Assembly (NCBI RefSeq): GCF_003590945.1
Contig: NZ_QYUK01000011.1
Span: forward strand, 21,001 to 85,000
From: Oleomonas cavernae
GTDB lineage: Bacteria; Pseudomonadota; Alphaproteobacteria; Zavarziniales; Zavarziniaceae
Direction: 5' to 3'
DNA: 64,000 nucleotides
Made by a program: the position numbers and the translations under genes. Each line of letters begins with the position of its first letter. Positions within the stretch are counted from its first letter, which is position 1. Below, in pieces: positions 8,040 through 17,456 of this stretch. The notes beneath the pieces were generated by a model. It ran no database searches, was not told the DNA's origin, and saw only the letters and a list, made by a program, of their open reading frames with translations.

Positions 8040-8824
8040 TGGCCTGGTATACCGGCAACGAGACTTTCGATACCTGGCTGGCAGTCGGCTTCGGCTTCGC
8101 TGCTTTCACCCTGCTGGGTTCGCTGTTCGCCAAGAGCCCCTATGGCCGCTTCGCCTCGGACAAGATGGGGGTGAACCTGAATCCCAAACTCGGCTGGTGG
8201 CTGATGGAACTGCCGGCGACGGTGGTGTTCTTCTGGTTCTACCTGCAAGGGGCCCGCGCGTTCGAGGTAACGCCGCTGGCCCTGGCCCTGGTCTGGACCA
8301 TCCACTACGGCAACCGCGGCTGGTTCTTCCCGCTGTCCCTGCGTGTCGCCAGGAACCGCAGCAGCACCTTCAGCATCACGGTCATGCTGCTCGGCATGTT
8401 CGTGACCGGCCTGCACGGCTATCTGAATGCGACTTTCTTCACGCAGTACGCACCGCACCTGACCGGCGCCTGGCTGGCCGATCCGCGCTTCATCGGCGGT
8501 CTGGCGGTCTATCTCTGCGGCCTGTTCCTGACGGTTCGGTCGGAAGCGATCATGCGTCACCTGCGCGATCCAAACGCGGCAGGGCAGGACTATAAGATCC
8601 CCTACGGCGGCGCCTTCCGCTATGTTTCGAGCCCGCAGTACCTGGGTGAACTCACCGCCTGGGCCGGCTTCGCCCTGATGACCTGGGGCCTGCCCGGCGT
8701 CATGATCTTCCTGATCTCCGCCGGCAACCTGGTCCCCCGCGCCTTCCAGAGCCACCGCTGGTACCACGAGAGATTCCCCGGCTACCCCAGCGACCGCAAG
8801 GCGATCATCCCGTTTATTATCTGA
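8039..8824 (+). CDS. 3-oxo-5-alpha-steroid 4-dehydrogenase family membrane protein
   Basis: A 261-residue inner-membrane protein with about six hydrophobic spans. The C-terminus carries the steroid 5-alpha-reductase family hallmarks: SSPQYLGEL, then NLVPRAFQSHRWY and a final YPSDRKAIIPFI. This length and ending match SRD5A1-like enzymes that reduce the delta-4 double bond of 3-oxo steroids, and also the related polyprenol reductases. The start at 8039 follows the previous stop as TGATG; the frame is open further upstream, but only as overlap with the EthD-like gene. It is the last gene of the unit, followed by a family A palindrome. Confidence 0.87.
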   Translation: MAWYTGNETFDTWLAVGFGFAAFTLLGSLFAKSPYGRFASDKMGVNLNPKLGWWLMELPATVVFFWFYLQGARAFEVTPLALALVWTIHYGNRGWFFPLSLRVARNRSSTFSITVMLLGMFVTGLHGYLNATFFTQYAPHLTGAWLADPRFIGGLAVYLCGLFLTVRSEAIMRHLRDPNAAGQDYKIPYGGAFRYVSSPQYLGELTAWAGFALMTWGLPGVMIFLISAGNLVPRAFQSHRWYHERFPGYPSDRKAIIPFII

Positions 8825-8826
8825 TT

Positions 8827-8920
8827 GTCATCCCGGCGAAGGCCGGGATCCACCGTCGTGGCAATACCGGTTGGGCCGCGCGCTCCACCGCAGTGGATCC
8901 CGGCCTTCGCCGGGATGACG
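8827..8920. repeat. Family A intergenic palindrome, copy 2
   Basis: Begins GTCATCCCGGCGAAGGCCGG and ends GGCCTTCGCCGGGATGACG, about 94 bp with near-perfect inverted outer arms. It follows the stop of the 5-alpha-reductase-like gene directly and may end the transcript. Confidence 0.88.
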
Positions 8921-9004
8921 GCGGTAAGATTGCAGGCGGAGGCATCTTGCCGGGGGCGTCGATTGCGCCTTATCCTGGCGCTTACAACCATGTCAGTCCA
9001 AACC

Positions 9005-9262
9005 ATGACCGGCCACCACTCGTTCAATGAACTGCGTAAAGCCCTGCCGCCCGTGCGTCGGGCCCGCAATGCGCAGGCCACGCAGGATGTGCTGCAAGAG
9101 ATGGAGGTTGATACACGCCGTTTGGCGGGGGAAGAGCCCCCTGAAGATTTTGGTAGCGGAACATCGGACTAGCCAGCGGGGGTGGTCAAGCTGGAGAGGC
9201 ATGCAGACATTCATCTGTGCAGCCTGCCACGCTATGTTGAAGCACTTGGCGGCACATTGTAA
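9005..9262 (+). pseudogene. Decayed XRE-family antitoxin (HigA-like)
   Basis: Read in one frame, the first 33 residues (HHSFNELRKALPPVRRARNA...) match the N-terminal arm of short HTH-XRE antitoxins. After an in-frame TAG at 9170-9172 the same frame continues with VVKLERHADIHL and PRYVEALGGTL, the other conserved block of that family. Between them the helix-turn-helix itself is scrambled (RRLAGEEPPEDFGSG), and the protein ends early at 9262. A start at 8990 is also possible. No toxin gene is next to it, so this seems to be the remnant of a lost toxin-antitoxin pair. The alignment to the family is from memory of its usual pattern. Confidence 0.6.
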
Positions 9263-9285
9263 GTCACCGCAAAAATTCTCGAATT

Positions 9286-10038
9286 CTAATTTCTCCTCAA
9301 TAGGAGACGATAGAATGATGTTGATTTGCTGTTATTAGCATCAAGTATTATTTTTAGGTATTTTGTGTAGGCGCTGCATAGCGTATCGCTGTTTGATGAG
9401 CTAAGGCTTTCCATTGCAGACAATTCATTTTGTGAAAATAATTTTTCTTTGGGTTTAATAATTTGCTGATAAAGTTTATCGATATCCTGAATTTCTGCCA
9501 AGTCGGGTGTTTTGATGCCATCAATATAGGATATGCGAAGTTGGTTTATATATTCATCAGCCGCCGCGTATTTTTCCATCGGAATGTTTTTTCCTGCCGC
9601 TAAGTTTGCGCAATCATCTGCGTTTTCGCCGGATAAATATTTTATAAATTTATAGTATGACTTTAAAAGTAATTTAATATTCATCTCAGATGAAAAGGAT
9701 GATTTAACGTGTATGCTTGTAACCAATTTGTCCCAGGCGGCTTCTCTATCTCTTTCGTCTTCCGTTGTAAAGTCAGATTGCTTATTCTGCACCGTCCTCT
9801 TATAGACTATGTACATGCTATCAAGATATTGTTTATATGTAAGTTGATCATTCTCTTTTACAAGAATGATCGACGAAAGTTCTCCAGCATTATATAAAAG
9901 TATATCTTTCTCGAATTGATCTTTAGTTTTATATTTTGGACTGAAATTATCTAATATTTTAGGTGCAAGATATACGGTTAGGGCAATTGCTACCAATACC
10001 ATTAAAATGCTGGATATGGAAGATATGACGTGTTTCAT
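9286..10038 (-). CDS. Orphan protein with N-terminal membrane anchor, AT-rich gene
   Basis: A 250-residue protein I do not recognise. Residues 5-27 (SSISSILMVLVAIALTVYL) form one membrane span or uncleaved signal; the rest is polar, Lys- and Ser-rich, and likely periplasmic or extracytoplasmic with mostly helical character. Two cysteines (NADDCANLA and TLCSAY) could form a disulfide. The base composition is far from its neighbours: at 9601-9660 only 19 of 60 bases are G or C and at 9661-9720 only 16. Codon use is AT-rich throughout, with AAA, ATT and TAT common. This points to recent horizontal acquisition. It has no obvious partner gene and lies beside the decayed antitoxin. Confidence 0.65.
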   Translation of the reverse strand: MKHVISSISSILMVLVAIALTVYLAPKILDNFSPKYKTKDQFEKDILLYNAGELSSIILVKENDQLTYKQYLDSMYIVYKRTVQNKQSDFTTEDERDREAAWDKLVTSIHVKSSFSSEMNIKLLLKSYYKFIKYLSGENADDCANLAAGKNIPMEKYAAADEYINQLRISYIDGIKTPDLAEIQDIDKLYQQIIKPKEKLFSQNELSAMESLSSSNSDTLCSAYTKYLKIILDANNSKSTSFYRLLLRRN

Positions 10039-10098
10039 TCGGATGATCTGCCCTGCGCCAGATTGTTCCCGTATTCTATAGTGTGTTAGTTCTTGATT

Positions 10099-10479
10099 CT
10101 AGTGAAGATTGTCGTGCTGCGCCACCCCCGCCGCGCGCAAGTGCTTCCCCAGCCGCCCGCTGGCCCACAGGAAGAACATCCGATAATCCGAGACCAGCGA
10201 CCACAGCGGGTAGGTGAAGGTGGCCGGGCGGTTTTTTTCGATGCCGAAGTGGCCGACCCAGGCGAAGAAATAGCCGGCGAGCGGCATGCCCAGCAGCCAC
10301 CAGGGATTCAGGGTGGCGATGGCGGCGGCCAGGAAGCCCAGCGTCAGCCCTGTGCCGAAATAGTGGATGGCGCGGGTTGCCGGCTTGGCATGTTCCTGCA
10401 AATAATAGGGAAAGAAGTCGCGGTAGCGCGTGATCGTCGCGGGCCGGTTGGTGCCCGCCGCTGGTTCGCTTTTGGACAT
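10099..10479 (-). CDS. DUF962 / Mpo1-like membrane protein
   Basis: A 126-residue membrane protein of the DUF962 (YGL010w/Mpo1-like) family. Family marks are RDFFPYYLQEHAKPATRAIHYFG near the N-terminus, a GHFGIEKNRPATF segment after the hydrophobic pair, and the terminal SDYRMFFLW. In yeast Mpo1 is a dioxygenase in phytosphingosine-derived fatty acid alpha-oxidation, and the conserved His residues are thought to bind iron; the bacterial role is unproven. ATG 10479 is preceded by GGAGG at 6 bp. The gene is divergent from the MerR regulator that heads the beta-oxidation cluster. Confidence 0.85.
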   Translation of the reverse strand: MSKSEPAAGTNRPATITRYRDFFPYYLQEHAKPATRAIHYFGTGLTLGFLAAAIATLNPWWLLGMPLAGYFFAWVGHFGIEKNRPATFTYPLWSLVSDYRMFFLWASGRLGKHLRAAGVAQHDNLH

Positions 10480-10599
10480 CGATATCCTCCGCACCCGTCG
10501 CCGTGATCGGCCTCGTTGTTACATCTATTTGGCGTCCACCTCCCGGCGGTTTCAAGCGCGGGGTTACGACCGGAATTCTTGCTGACTGACAAATTGGCA

Positions 10600-10617
10600 G
10601 TTGACGTTAACGTCAAC
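10600..10617. promoter_or_regulatory. Palindromic operator upstream of the MerR gene (LiuR-type)
   Basis: GTTGACGTTAACGTCAAC is a perfect 18-bp palindrome 64 bp before the MerR start. It overlaps the -35 hexamer of a plausible sigma-70 promoter, TTGACG (10601-10606), 17 bases, TATGAG (10624-10629). Such ACGTTAACGT-type sites are associated with LiuR regulators of branched-chain acyl-CoA degradation. Related copies occur at 12899 and 32761. Confidence 0.7.
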
Positions 10618-10681
10618 GTCACCTATGAGTCCCCGAAATCGGAGGAAACGGCTCAAGTGAGCCACCAGGGGAGAGGCAACG

Positions 10682-11116
10682 GTGTCGAAGACCTATTCCA
10701 TCACCCAGCTTTCCGAAGAGTTCGCGGTCACCCCGCGGGCGATCCGGTTCTATGAGGATCGCGGCCTGCTCCATCCCAAGCGGGAAGGCCAGACCCGGAT
10801 CTATTCCCAGCGCGACTGGGTGCGCCTGCTCTTGATCCTGCGGGGCAAGCGGGTTGGCTTCTCGCTCGCCGAACTGCGCGAAATCCTCGACCTCTACGAC
10901 CTGGGCGACGGCCAGACCGAGCAGATCCGCCGTACCCTGGAGACCTCGCGCCTGAAACTCGAGGCCCTGGAGCGCCAGCGCCAGGATATCGAGCAGGTGA
11001 TGCACGAATTGACCAATTCCTGCGGCTATCTCGAAGGCCTGCTGCGCGAGCGCGGCGTCGACCCCGATGCCCCCGTCACCGCGCCGCTCAAGCGCAAGAA
11101 GGTGAACGCGGCGTGA
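10682..11116 (+). CDS. MerR family regulator of acyl-CoA degradation (LiuR-like)
   Basis: A 144-residue MerR-type regulator. The N-terminal winged helix-turn-helix is clear: ITQLSEEFAVTPRAIRFYED, then a second helix segment with RGKRVGFSLAELREILDLYD. The C-terminal half is a coiled coil (RRTLETSRLKLEALERQRQD) that would dimerise, with a single Cys (NSCGYL). The GTG start is preceded by GGGGAGAGG. Its stop overlaps the GTG of the acyl-CoA dehydrogenase downstream, so it leads the operon and probably autoregulates through the palindrome at 10600. LiuR is the closest known role, inferred from context; a fatty-acid ligand is also possible. Confidence 0.85.
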   Translation: MSKTYSITQLSEEFAVTPRAIRFYEDRGLLHPKREGQTRIYSQRDWVRLLLILRGKRVGFSLAELREILDLYDLGDGQTEQIRRTLETSRLKLEALERQRQDIEQVMHELTNSCGYLEGLLRERGVDPDAPVTAPLKRKKVNAA

Positions 11117-12876
11117 CCAACCGGCCGGCCAGGCCCCGACTGCCGTATCCGATCAAGGGCGGAAATTTCTACGCCCTGGACGGGTCGTTGCAGCGCCTGC
11201 TCGGCCGCCTGATCCCCGACAGCCTGGCCCGCCAGCAGGCCCGCCTCGAAGACTTCGGCGCCTTCTGCGGCGGCCCGGTCGAAGAGGCGGCGGATTATAC
11301 CGACCGCTTTGCCCCGCCGCGGCTCGAGACCTATGACCGGTCGGGCCGGATGGTCAATGTCATTCACCACAACCCGGCCTGGGACGCGGTCAGCCGCGAG
11401 GTTTACGAGCGCGGCGCCGTGGGCCTGGCGTTTGGCGAAAAGGCCGAGCCTTACACGCTGACCTTCGCCTTCGGCTACCTGCTGGGCATGGCCGATATCT
11501 CGCTGCACTGTCCCGTCACCATGACTGGGGCGGTCGCCTATGTGCTGGACCGCTTCGCGCCCGAGAGCGTGCGGGAACGCTATCTGCCCGAGATGACCCG
11601 GATGGACGGCCAGGCGCTAACCGGCGGCACCTGGGCGACGGAACATCACGGCGGCTCCGACATCGGCGCCACCACGACCCGGGCCACGTTACAGGGCGAC
11701 GGTACCGCGCGGCTCACCGGCCTGAAATGGTTCACCTCCAACGCCAATGGCGGCCTCGCCCTGGCGACGGCGCGGCCCGAGGGCGCCCCTGAAGGCTCCA
11801 AGGGCCTGGGGGCGTATCTGGTACCCACGCACCGGGACGATGGCGCACCCAATTCGATGCGCATTCGCCGGCTGAAGGAAAAGCTCGGCACCAAGGGCAT
11901 CCCCACCGGCGAGATCGACCTGATCGATACCTGGGCCGTAGAAGTGGCGCCGCCGCCGCGCGGCTTCAAGCTGATGGTCGAGGCGCTGGAATTCAGCCGC
12001 ATCCACAACGCCATGGGCAGTGTCGGCGTGCAGCGCCGGGCCTATCTGGAAGCCCTTGGCTACGCCGATCAGCGCGCCGCCTTCGGCCACACCATCACCG
12101 ATTATCCCATGGTGCAGGACGAGCTTTTGAAGATGCTCGTCGCCCATGAGGCGGGCCTGGTCCTGGCCTTTGAATCCGCCCGCGCCTTCGACGCCGCCCA
12201 TGGCCGCGATGTGGCCGAGGCCGAGACGGCGGAGCGGGCCTGGCTGCGCGTTGCGACCGCCCTGGCCAAATACCAGACGGCGGAAGATGCCTGCGCCACC
12301 ACGCGCGGGGCGATCGAGCTGATCGGCGGCAATGGTTACACCGCCGATCATGTCACGCCGCGCCTGCTGCGTGATGCCCAGGTGCTGACCGTTTGGGAAG
12401 GCCCGGCTAACATCCAGGCGCTGGAACTGCTGCGCCTGCTGGGCAACCGCCTGCCGGGCTTCGAGACCTATCGGGCCCGCATCGAGAAGGTCACCGGATC
12501 GGCACCGCCCGCTTTGTCGGTACTGGCCCGGTCGACCGAGGCCGGCCTGGCCGAGGTAACGCAAGCCGTGGCGCTGCTGCAGGCCGACGCGGCCCTGGCC
12601 CAGCGCCATGCCCGCCGCCTGCTGGCCCTGATGGCCGAGGTATTGGCCGCGGCCCTGCTGCTGGAAAGTGCCGTGGTCGAACTGGGGCAGGGTAATGCCC
12701 GCATGGCCCTGGTCACCCGCCTGTTCATCGAAACCCGGGTGGAGCCGCTGGCCCATCGCGGCATCGTTGCGGGCCGGGAGTGGACTTCACGCTATTTCGA
12801 GGCGCTGGCCTTCGACGGCGTGGTCGATCCCTCGGCGGTCGCCAGCCTGCCCGCCATGACGGGAGTCGCGGCATGA
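11113..12876 (+). CDS. Acyl-CoA dehydrogenase, AidB-like
   Basis: A 587-residue FAD-dependent acyl-CoA dehydrogenase of the longer AidB-type group. The flavin-binding middle domain carries ALTGGTWATEHHGGSDIGA and the KWFTSNANG stretch; the helical C-terminal domain has EFSRIHNAMG and IELIGGNGYTADH, and the ending LTVWEGPANIQALELLR. About 100 extra residues follow the standard fold. Members act on branched or long acyl-CoAs, or, as with AidB, protect DNA from alkylation; substrate cannot be told here. GTG start, overlapping the MerR stop (GTGA), so the pair is translationally coupled. Confidence 0.88.
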   Translation: MTNRPARPRLPYPIKGGNFYALDGSLQRLLGRLIPDSLARQQARLEDFGAFCGGPVEEAADYTDRFAPPRLETYDRSGRMVNVIHHNPAWDAVSREVYERGAVGLAFGEKAEPYTLTFAFGYLLGMADISLHCPVTMTGAVAYVLDRFAPESVRERYLPEMTRMDGQALTGGTWATEHHGGSDIGATTTRATLQGDGTARLTGLKWFTSNANGGLALATARPEGAPEGSKGLGAYLVPTHRDDGAPNSMRIRRLKEKLGTKGIPTGEIDLIDTWAVEVAPPPRGFKLMVEALEFSRIHNAMGSVGVQRRAYLEALGYADQRAAFGHTITDYPMVQDELLKMLVAHEAGLVLAFESARAFDAAHGRDVAEAETAERAWLRVATALAKYQTAEDACATTRGAIELIGGNGYTADHVTPRLLRDAQVLTVWEGPANIQALELLRLLGNRLPGFETYRARIEKVTGSAPPALSVLARSTEAGLAEVTQAVALLQADAALAQRHARRLLALMAEVLAAALLLESAVVELGQGNARMALVTRLFIETRVEPLAHRGIVAGREWTSRYFEALAFDGVVDPSAVASLPAMTGVAA

Positions 12877-12898
12877 CTCCGGCGGGTTTCCTCGTCTT

Positions 12899-12916
12899 GG
12901 TGACGTTAGCGTCAAC
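12899..12916. promoter_or_regulatory. Second LiuR-type operator-like site
   Basis: GGTGACGTTAGCGTCAAC matches the perfect palindrome at 10600 at 16 of 18 positions. It lies in the 203-bp gap just before the next acyl-CoA dehydrogenase, where it could control the beta-oxidation genes that follow. The gap has no convincing gene. Confidence 0.6.
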
Positions 12917-13079
12917 TATATTGACAATTATGTTCAGAAAAGAGCTTGAAGTGCCGTTGCGTTGTCGGTATGGCGATGCAAGCCGGAAGGCCAGACCGGG
13001 TTTTGCGCAACAAAATTGCGTCGACTACCTGGTAAACAAGATGGCCGTCCGGGCCCGCGCATTCTGAGGAGAGATCGAG

Positions 13080-14867
13080 ATGCCTAGCTACAAGGCGCCC
13101 GTCGACGATATTCGCTTCGTCCTGAACGACGTGCTGAATATCGGGAAGTATTCCAACCTGGCCGGCTTTGCCGACGCCCCGCGCGACGTGGTCGATGCGA
13201 TCCTCGACGAGGGCGCCAAGATCTGCGAACGCGTCCTGGCGCCGCTGAACCAGGTGGGCGATGCCGAAGGCTGTAAGATCGCCGACGGCGTGGTGACCAC
13301 GCCGACCGGCTTCAAGCAAGCCTACAAGACCTTCGTCGACGGCGGCTGGCCCGGCATCACCGGCGACCCGGAGTTCGGCGGCCAGGGCATGCCCTACGTC
13401 CTGGGCTTCGCACTCAACGAATTCGTCTCGTCGTCCAACATGGCCTTCGGCATGTATCCCGGCCTGTCCCACGGCGCCTATGCGGCGATCCACCAGTGGG
13501 GCACCGACGACCAGAAGCAGACCTACCTGCCCAAGCTCGTCTCGGGCGAGTGGACCGGCACCATGAACCTGACCGAGCCGCATTGCGGCACGGATCTGGG
13601 CCTGCTGCGCACTCGCGCCGAGCCGCAGGGCGACGGCACCTACAAGATCACCGGCACCAAGATCTTCATCTCGGCCGGCGAACACGACATGTCGGACAAC
13701 ATCATCCACCTCGTGCTGGCCAAGATCCCTGGCGGCCCGGAAGGGGTGAAGGGCATTTCGCTGTTCATCGTGCCGAAGTTCATGGTCGAGGCCGATGGTT
13801 CGCTGGGTGCCCGCAATGGCGTGAAGGCCGGCAACATCGAACACAAGATGGGCATCATCGGCAATTCCACCTGTGTCATGAACTTCGACGAGGCCACCGG
13901 CTTCCTGATCGGGGAAGAGCACAAGGGCCTGCGCGCCATGTTCACCATGATGAACGCGGCCCGCCTCGGCGTCGGCATCCAGGGCCTGTCCCAGGCCGAG
14001 GTCGCCTACCAGAACGCGGCGATCTATGCCAAGGACCGGTTGCAGATGCGCTCGATCTCGGGCACCAAGTTCCCCGAGAAGCCGGCCGACCCGATCATCG
14101 TGCACCCCGACGTGCGCCGCATGCTGCTCTCGATCCGCTCCTTCGTCGAGGGTGCGCGCGCCTTCTACCTGTGGACCGGGCTGAAGATCGACCTGTCGCA
14201 CAAGGATCCCGATCCGGCGGTGCGCGAGGCCAATGACGACATCGTCGCCCTGGTCACCCCGGTCGTGAAGGGTTACCTGACCGACAAGGGCTTCGAGTCG
14301 ACCGTCGCCGCCCAGCAGGTGTTCGGCGGCCACGGCTACATCAAGGAGTGGGGGATGGAGCAGTTCGTGCGCGACGCTCGCATCAGCCAGATCTACGAAG
14401 GCACCAACGGCATCCAGGCGCTCGACCTGGTCGGCCGCAAGCTGGGCCAGAACGGTGGCCGCGGCCTGTTCGCCTATATCGGCGAGGTCGAGCACTTCGT
14501 CGCCGAGAATGCCGGCAACGCCGAGCTGAAGCCGTTCCTGGACGGCTTGCAGAAGGCGACGGGCGACCTGCGCGACGGCGCCATGTGGTTCATGCAGAAC
14601 GCCATGGCCAACCCGGACAACGCCGGTGCCGGCTCGGTCGAGTACATGCACCTGTTCGGCATCCAGGTGCTGGCCTACATGTGGTCGCAGATGGCCAAGA
14701 TCTCGCTCGACGCCAAGGCCGCCGGCACGGCGACCGAGTTCCACGAGAACAAGCTGATCGTCGGCCGCTTCTTCCTGGACCGCATCGTGCCCGACACCGC
14801 CTCGCTGCTGGTCAAGCTCAGCGCCGGCGCGGACAGCATCATGGCGCTGAAGGCCGCCAATTTCTGA
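13080..14867 (+). CDS. Acyl-CoA dehydrogenase with C-terminal extension (FadE/DmdC type)
   Basis: A 595-residue acyl-CoA dehydrogenase of the class with an extra C-terminal domain, as in DmdC and long-chain FadE homologues. Visible signatures are MNLTEPHCGTDLGLLRT (FAD/substrate loop), TGTKIFISAGEHDMSDN, and the C-terminal QQVFGGHGYIKEWGMEQ followed by YEGTNGIQALDLVGRK. The first step of beta-oxidation, oxidising acyl-CoA to trans-2-enoyl-CoA and passing electrons to ETF, is the likely role. GAGGAGAG precedes the ATG. A strong hairpin follows the gene at 14885. It lies in the same direction as another dehydrogenase, thiolase and FadJ. Confidence 0.9.
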   Translation: MPSYKAPVDDIRFVLNDVLNIGKYSNLAGFADAPRDVVDAILDEGAKICERVLAPLNQVGDAEGCKIADGVVTTPTGFKQAYKTFVDGGWPGITGDPEFGGQGMPYVLGFALNEFVSSSNMAFGMYPGLSHGAYAAIHQWGTDDQKQTYLPKLVSGEWTGTMNLTEPHCGTDLGLLRTRAEPQGDGTYKITGTKIFISAGEHDMSDNIIHLVLAKIPGGPEGVKGISLFIVPKFMVEADGSLGARNGVKAGNIEHKMGIIGNSTCVMNFDEATGFLIGEEHKGLRAMFTMMNAARLGVGIQGLSQAEVAYQNAAIYAKDRLQMRSISGTKFPEKPADPIIVHPDVRRMLLSIRSFVEGARAFYLWTGLKIDLSHKDPDPAVREANDDIVALVTPVVKGYLTDKGFESTVAAQQVFGGHGYIKEWGMEQFVRDARISQIYEGTNGIQALDLVGRKLGQNGGRGLFAYIGEVEHFVAENAGNAELKPFLDGLQKATGDLRDGAMWFMQNAMANPDNAGAGSVEYMHLFGIQVLAYMWSQMAKISLDAKAAGTATEFHENKLIVGRFFLDRIVPDTASLLVKLSAGADSIMALKAANF

Positions 14868-14884
14868 TTGTCACCAATCCAAGG

Positions 14885-14909
14885 ACGGGGGCGCATTTGG
14901 CGCCCCCGT
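14885..14909 (+). terminator. Hairpin after acyl-CoA dehydrogenase
   Basis: ACGGGGGCGC, loop ATTTG, GCGCCCCCGT forms a 10-bp perfect stem just past the stop. There is no immediate T run (an A-rich stretch follows 10 bases later), so it may attenuate or stabilise mRNA as much as terminate. Confidence 0.5.
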
Positions 14910-14963
14910 TCCAAGATAAAAAAAGTTCGGTAACCAGCCCAAACGGCGGAGGAGAGATCGCCC

Positions 14964-16109
14964 ATGTTCCAGCGTAGCCTGAAGCTCAACGAAGAGCATG
15001 AGATGGTGCGGGACAACGCCCGCCGGTTCTTCGAAAAGGAATGCGTGCCCTATAATCAGAAGTGGGCCGAAGACGGCGTGATCAGCCGCGAGGCCTGGTT
15101 GAAGGCGGGCGAGGCCGGCATCCTGTGCGCGACCATGCCGGAGGAATACGGCGGCTCGGGCATGGACTTCAAGGCCTCCGCCCTGCTGATGGAAGCGCAG
15201 GTCGACGCCGGCGCCTCAGGCCCCGGCTTCTCGCTGCATTCGGACATCGTAGCACCCTACATCCACACCTACGGCTCGGAAGAGCAGAAGAAGAAGTGGC
15301 TGCCACGCATGGCCACGGGCGAGCTGATCGGCGCCATCGCCATGACCGAGCCGGGCGCCGGCTCGGATCTCCAGGGCGTTCGCACTTCGGCCAAGAAGGA
15401 TGGCAACCACTACGTCATCAACGGCCAGAAGACTTTCATCACCAATGGCCAGCTCGCCAACCTGATCATCGTCGTGACCAAGACCGACCCGACCAAGGGC
15501 GCCCATGGCACTTCGCTGATCGTGGTCGAGACCGACGAGGTCGAAGGCTTCCGCCGCGGCCGCAACCTCGACAAGATCGGCATGCACGCGCAGGACACCT
15601 CCGAGCTGTTCTTCGACGAGGTCCGCGTGCCGACCGCCAACCTGCTGGGCCATGAGGAAGGCCAGGGCTTCATCCAGCTCATGCAGCAGCTCCCCTCGGA
15701 ACGCCTGCAGATCGCCATCACCGCGGTGAAGACCTGCGAGAAGGCGGTCGAGGAGACGGTCAAGTACACCAAGGACCGCAAGGCCTTCGGCAAGTCGATC
15801 TTCGATTTCCAGAACACCCGCTTCAAGCTGGCCGAATGCGCGACCGAGACCCGCATCGCCCGCGTCTTCGTCGACCACTGCATCGAGCTGCTGGTCGAGG
15901 GCAAGCTCGACGTCCAGACCGCGGCCATGGCCAAGTATTGGTGCTCGGACCTGCAGGGCAAGGTCGTCGACGAGTGCCTGCAGCTCCACGGCGGCTATGG
16001 CTACATGATGGAATACCCGATCGCGCAAATGTATGTGAACGGCCGCGTTCAGCGCATCTACGGCGGCGCCAACGAGATCATGAAGGAACTGATCAGCCGG
16101 ATGCTGTGA
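14964..16109 (+). CDS. Acyl-CoA dehydrogenase
   Basis: A 381-residue acyl-CoA dehydrogenase of the standard length. Motifs are AIAMTEPGAGSDLQG (flavin and substrate loop), the NGQKTFITNGQLAN middle domain, KDRKAFGKSIFDFQNTRF, and the terminal QLHGGYGYMMEYPIAQMY with the RIYGGANEIMKELISR ending. The catalytic Glu is probably in the YGGANEIM segment, as in short- and medium-chain enzymes. GGAGGAGAG supports the ATG at 14964. It is part of the beta-oxidation run, followed by a family A palindrome and the thiolase. Substrate chain length is not decided by sequence alone. Confidence 0.9.
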   Translation: MFQRSLKLNEEHEMVRDNARRFFEKECVPYNQKWAEDGVISREAWLKAGEAGILCATMPEEYGGSGMDFKASALLMEAQVDAGASGPGFSLHSDIVAPYIHTYGSEEQKKKWLPRMATGELIGAIAMTEPGAGSDLQGVRTSAKKDGNHYVINGQKTFITNGQLANLIIVVTKTDPTKGAHGTSLIVVETDEVEGFRRGRNLDKIGMHAQDTSELFFDEVRVPTANLLGHEEGQGFIQLMQQLPSERLQIAITAVKTCEKAVEETVKYTKDRKAFGKSIFDFQNTRFKLAECATETRIARVFVDHCIELLVEGKLDVQTAAMAKYWCSDLQGKVVDECLQLHGGYGYMMEYPIAQMYVNGRVQRIYGGANEIMKELISRML

Positions 16110-16123
16110 GGTTCCTTGTCCTG

Positions 16124-16205
16124 CGTCATCCCGGCCTCGAGCCGGGATCTCGTGGGGATAGAGTGCTTACTGGTTACAAGATCCCGGCTCGAGGCCGGGG
16201 TGACG
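16124..16205. repeat. Family A intergenic palindrome, copy 3
   Basis: Opens CGTCATCCCGGCCTCGAGCC and closes GGCTCGAGGCCGGGGTGAC, a variant with CTCGAG in place of GAAGG in the arm hairpins. It separates the acyl-CoA dehydrogenase from the thiolase gene within a same-strand cluster. Confidence 0.82.
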
Positions 16206-16237
16206 ATCGAGACAAAAACTTCTGAGGAGTAGAGACC

Positions 16238-17442
<1,205 letters not shown>

Positions 17443-17456
17443 TCGAGGGTCGGAAC

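Noticed and set aside
9027..9338. 103-codon Cys/Trp-rich open frame near the decayed antitoxin
   Set aside because: It is out of frame with the legible antitoxin remnant and has no family likeness or ribosome-binding site.
12921..12950. Sigma-70 promoter beginning with TTGACA at 12921
   Set aside because: No convincing -10 element at 16-18 bases.
12912..14744. 610-codon open frame antisense to an acyl-CoA dehydrogenase
   Set aside because: It is the mirror of a clear enzyme gene in GC-rich DNA; its composition is Gly/His/Asp-rich without any family likeness.
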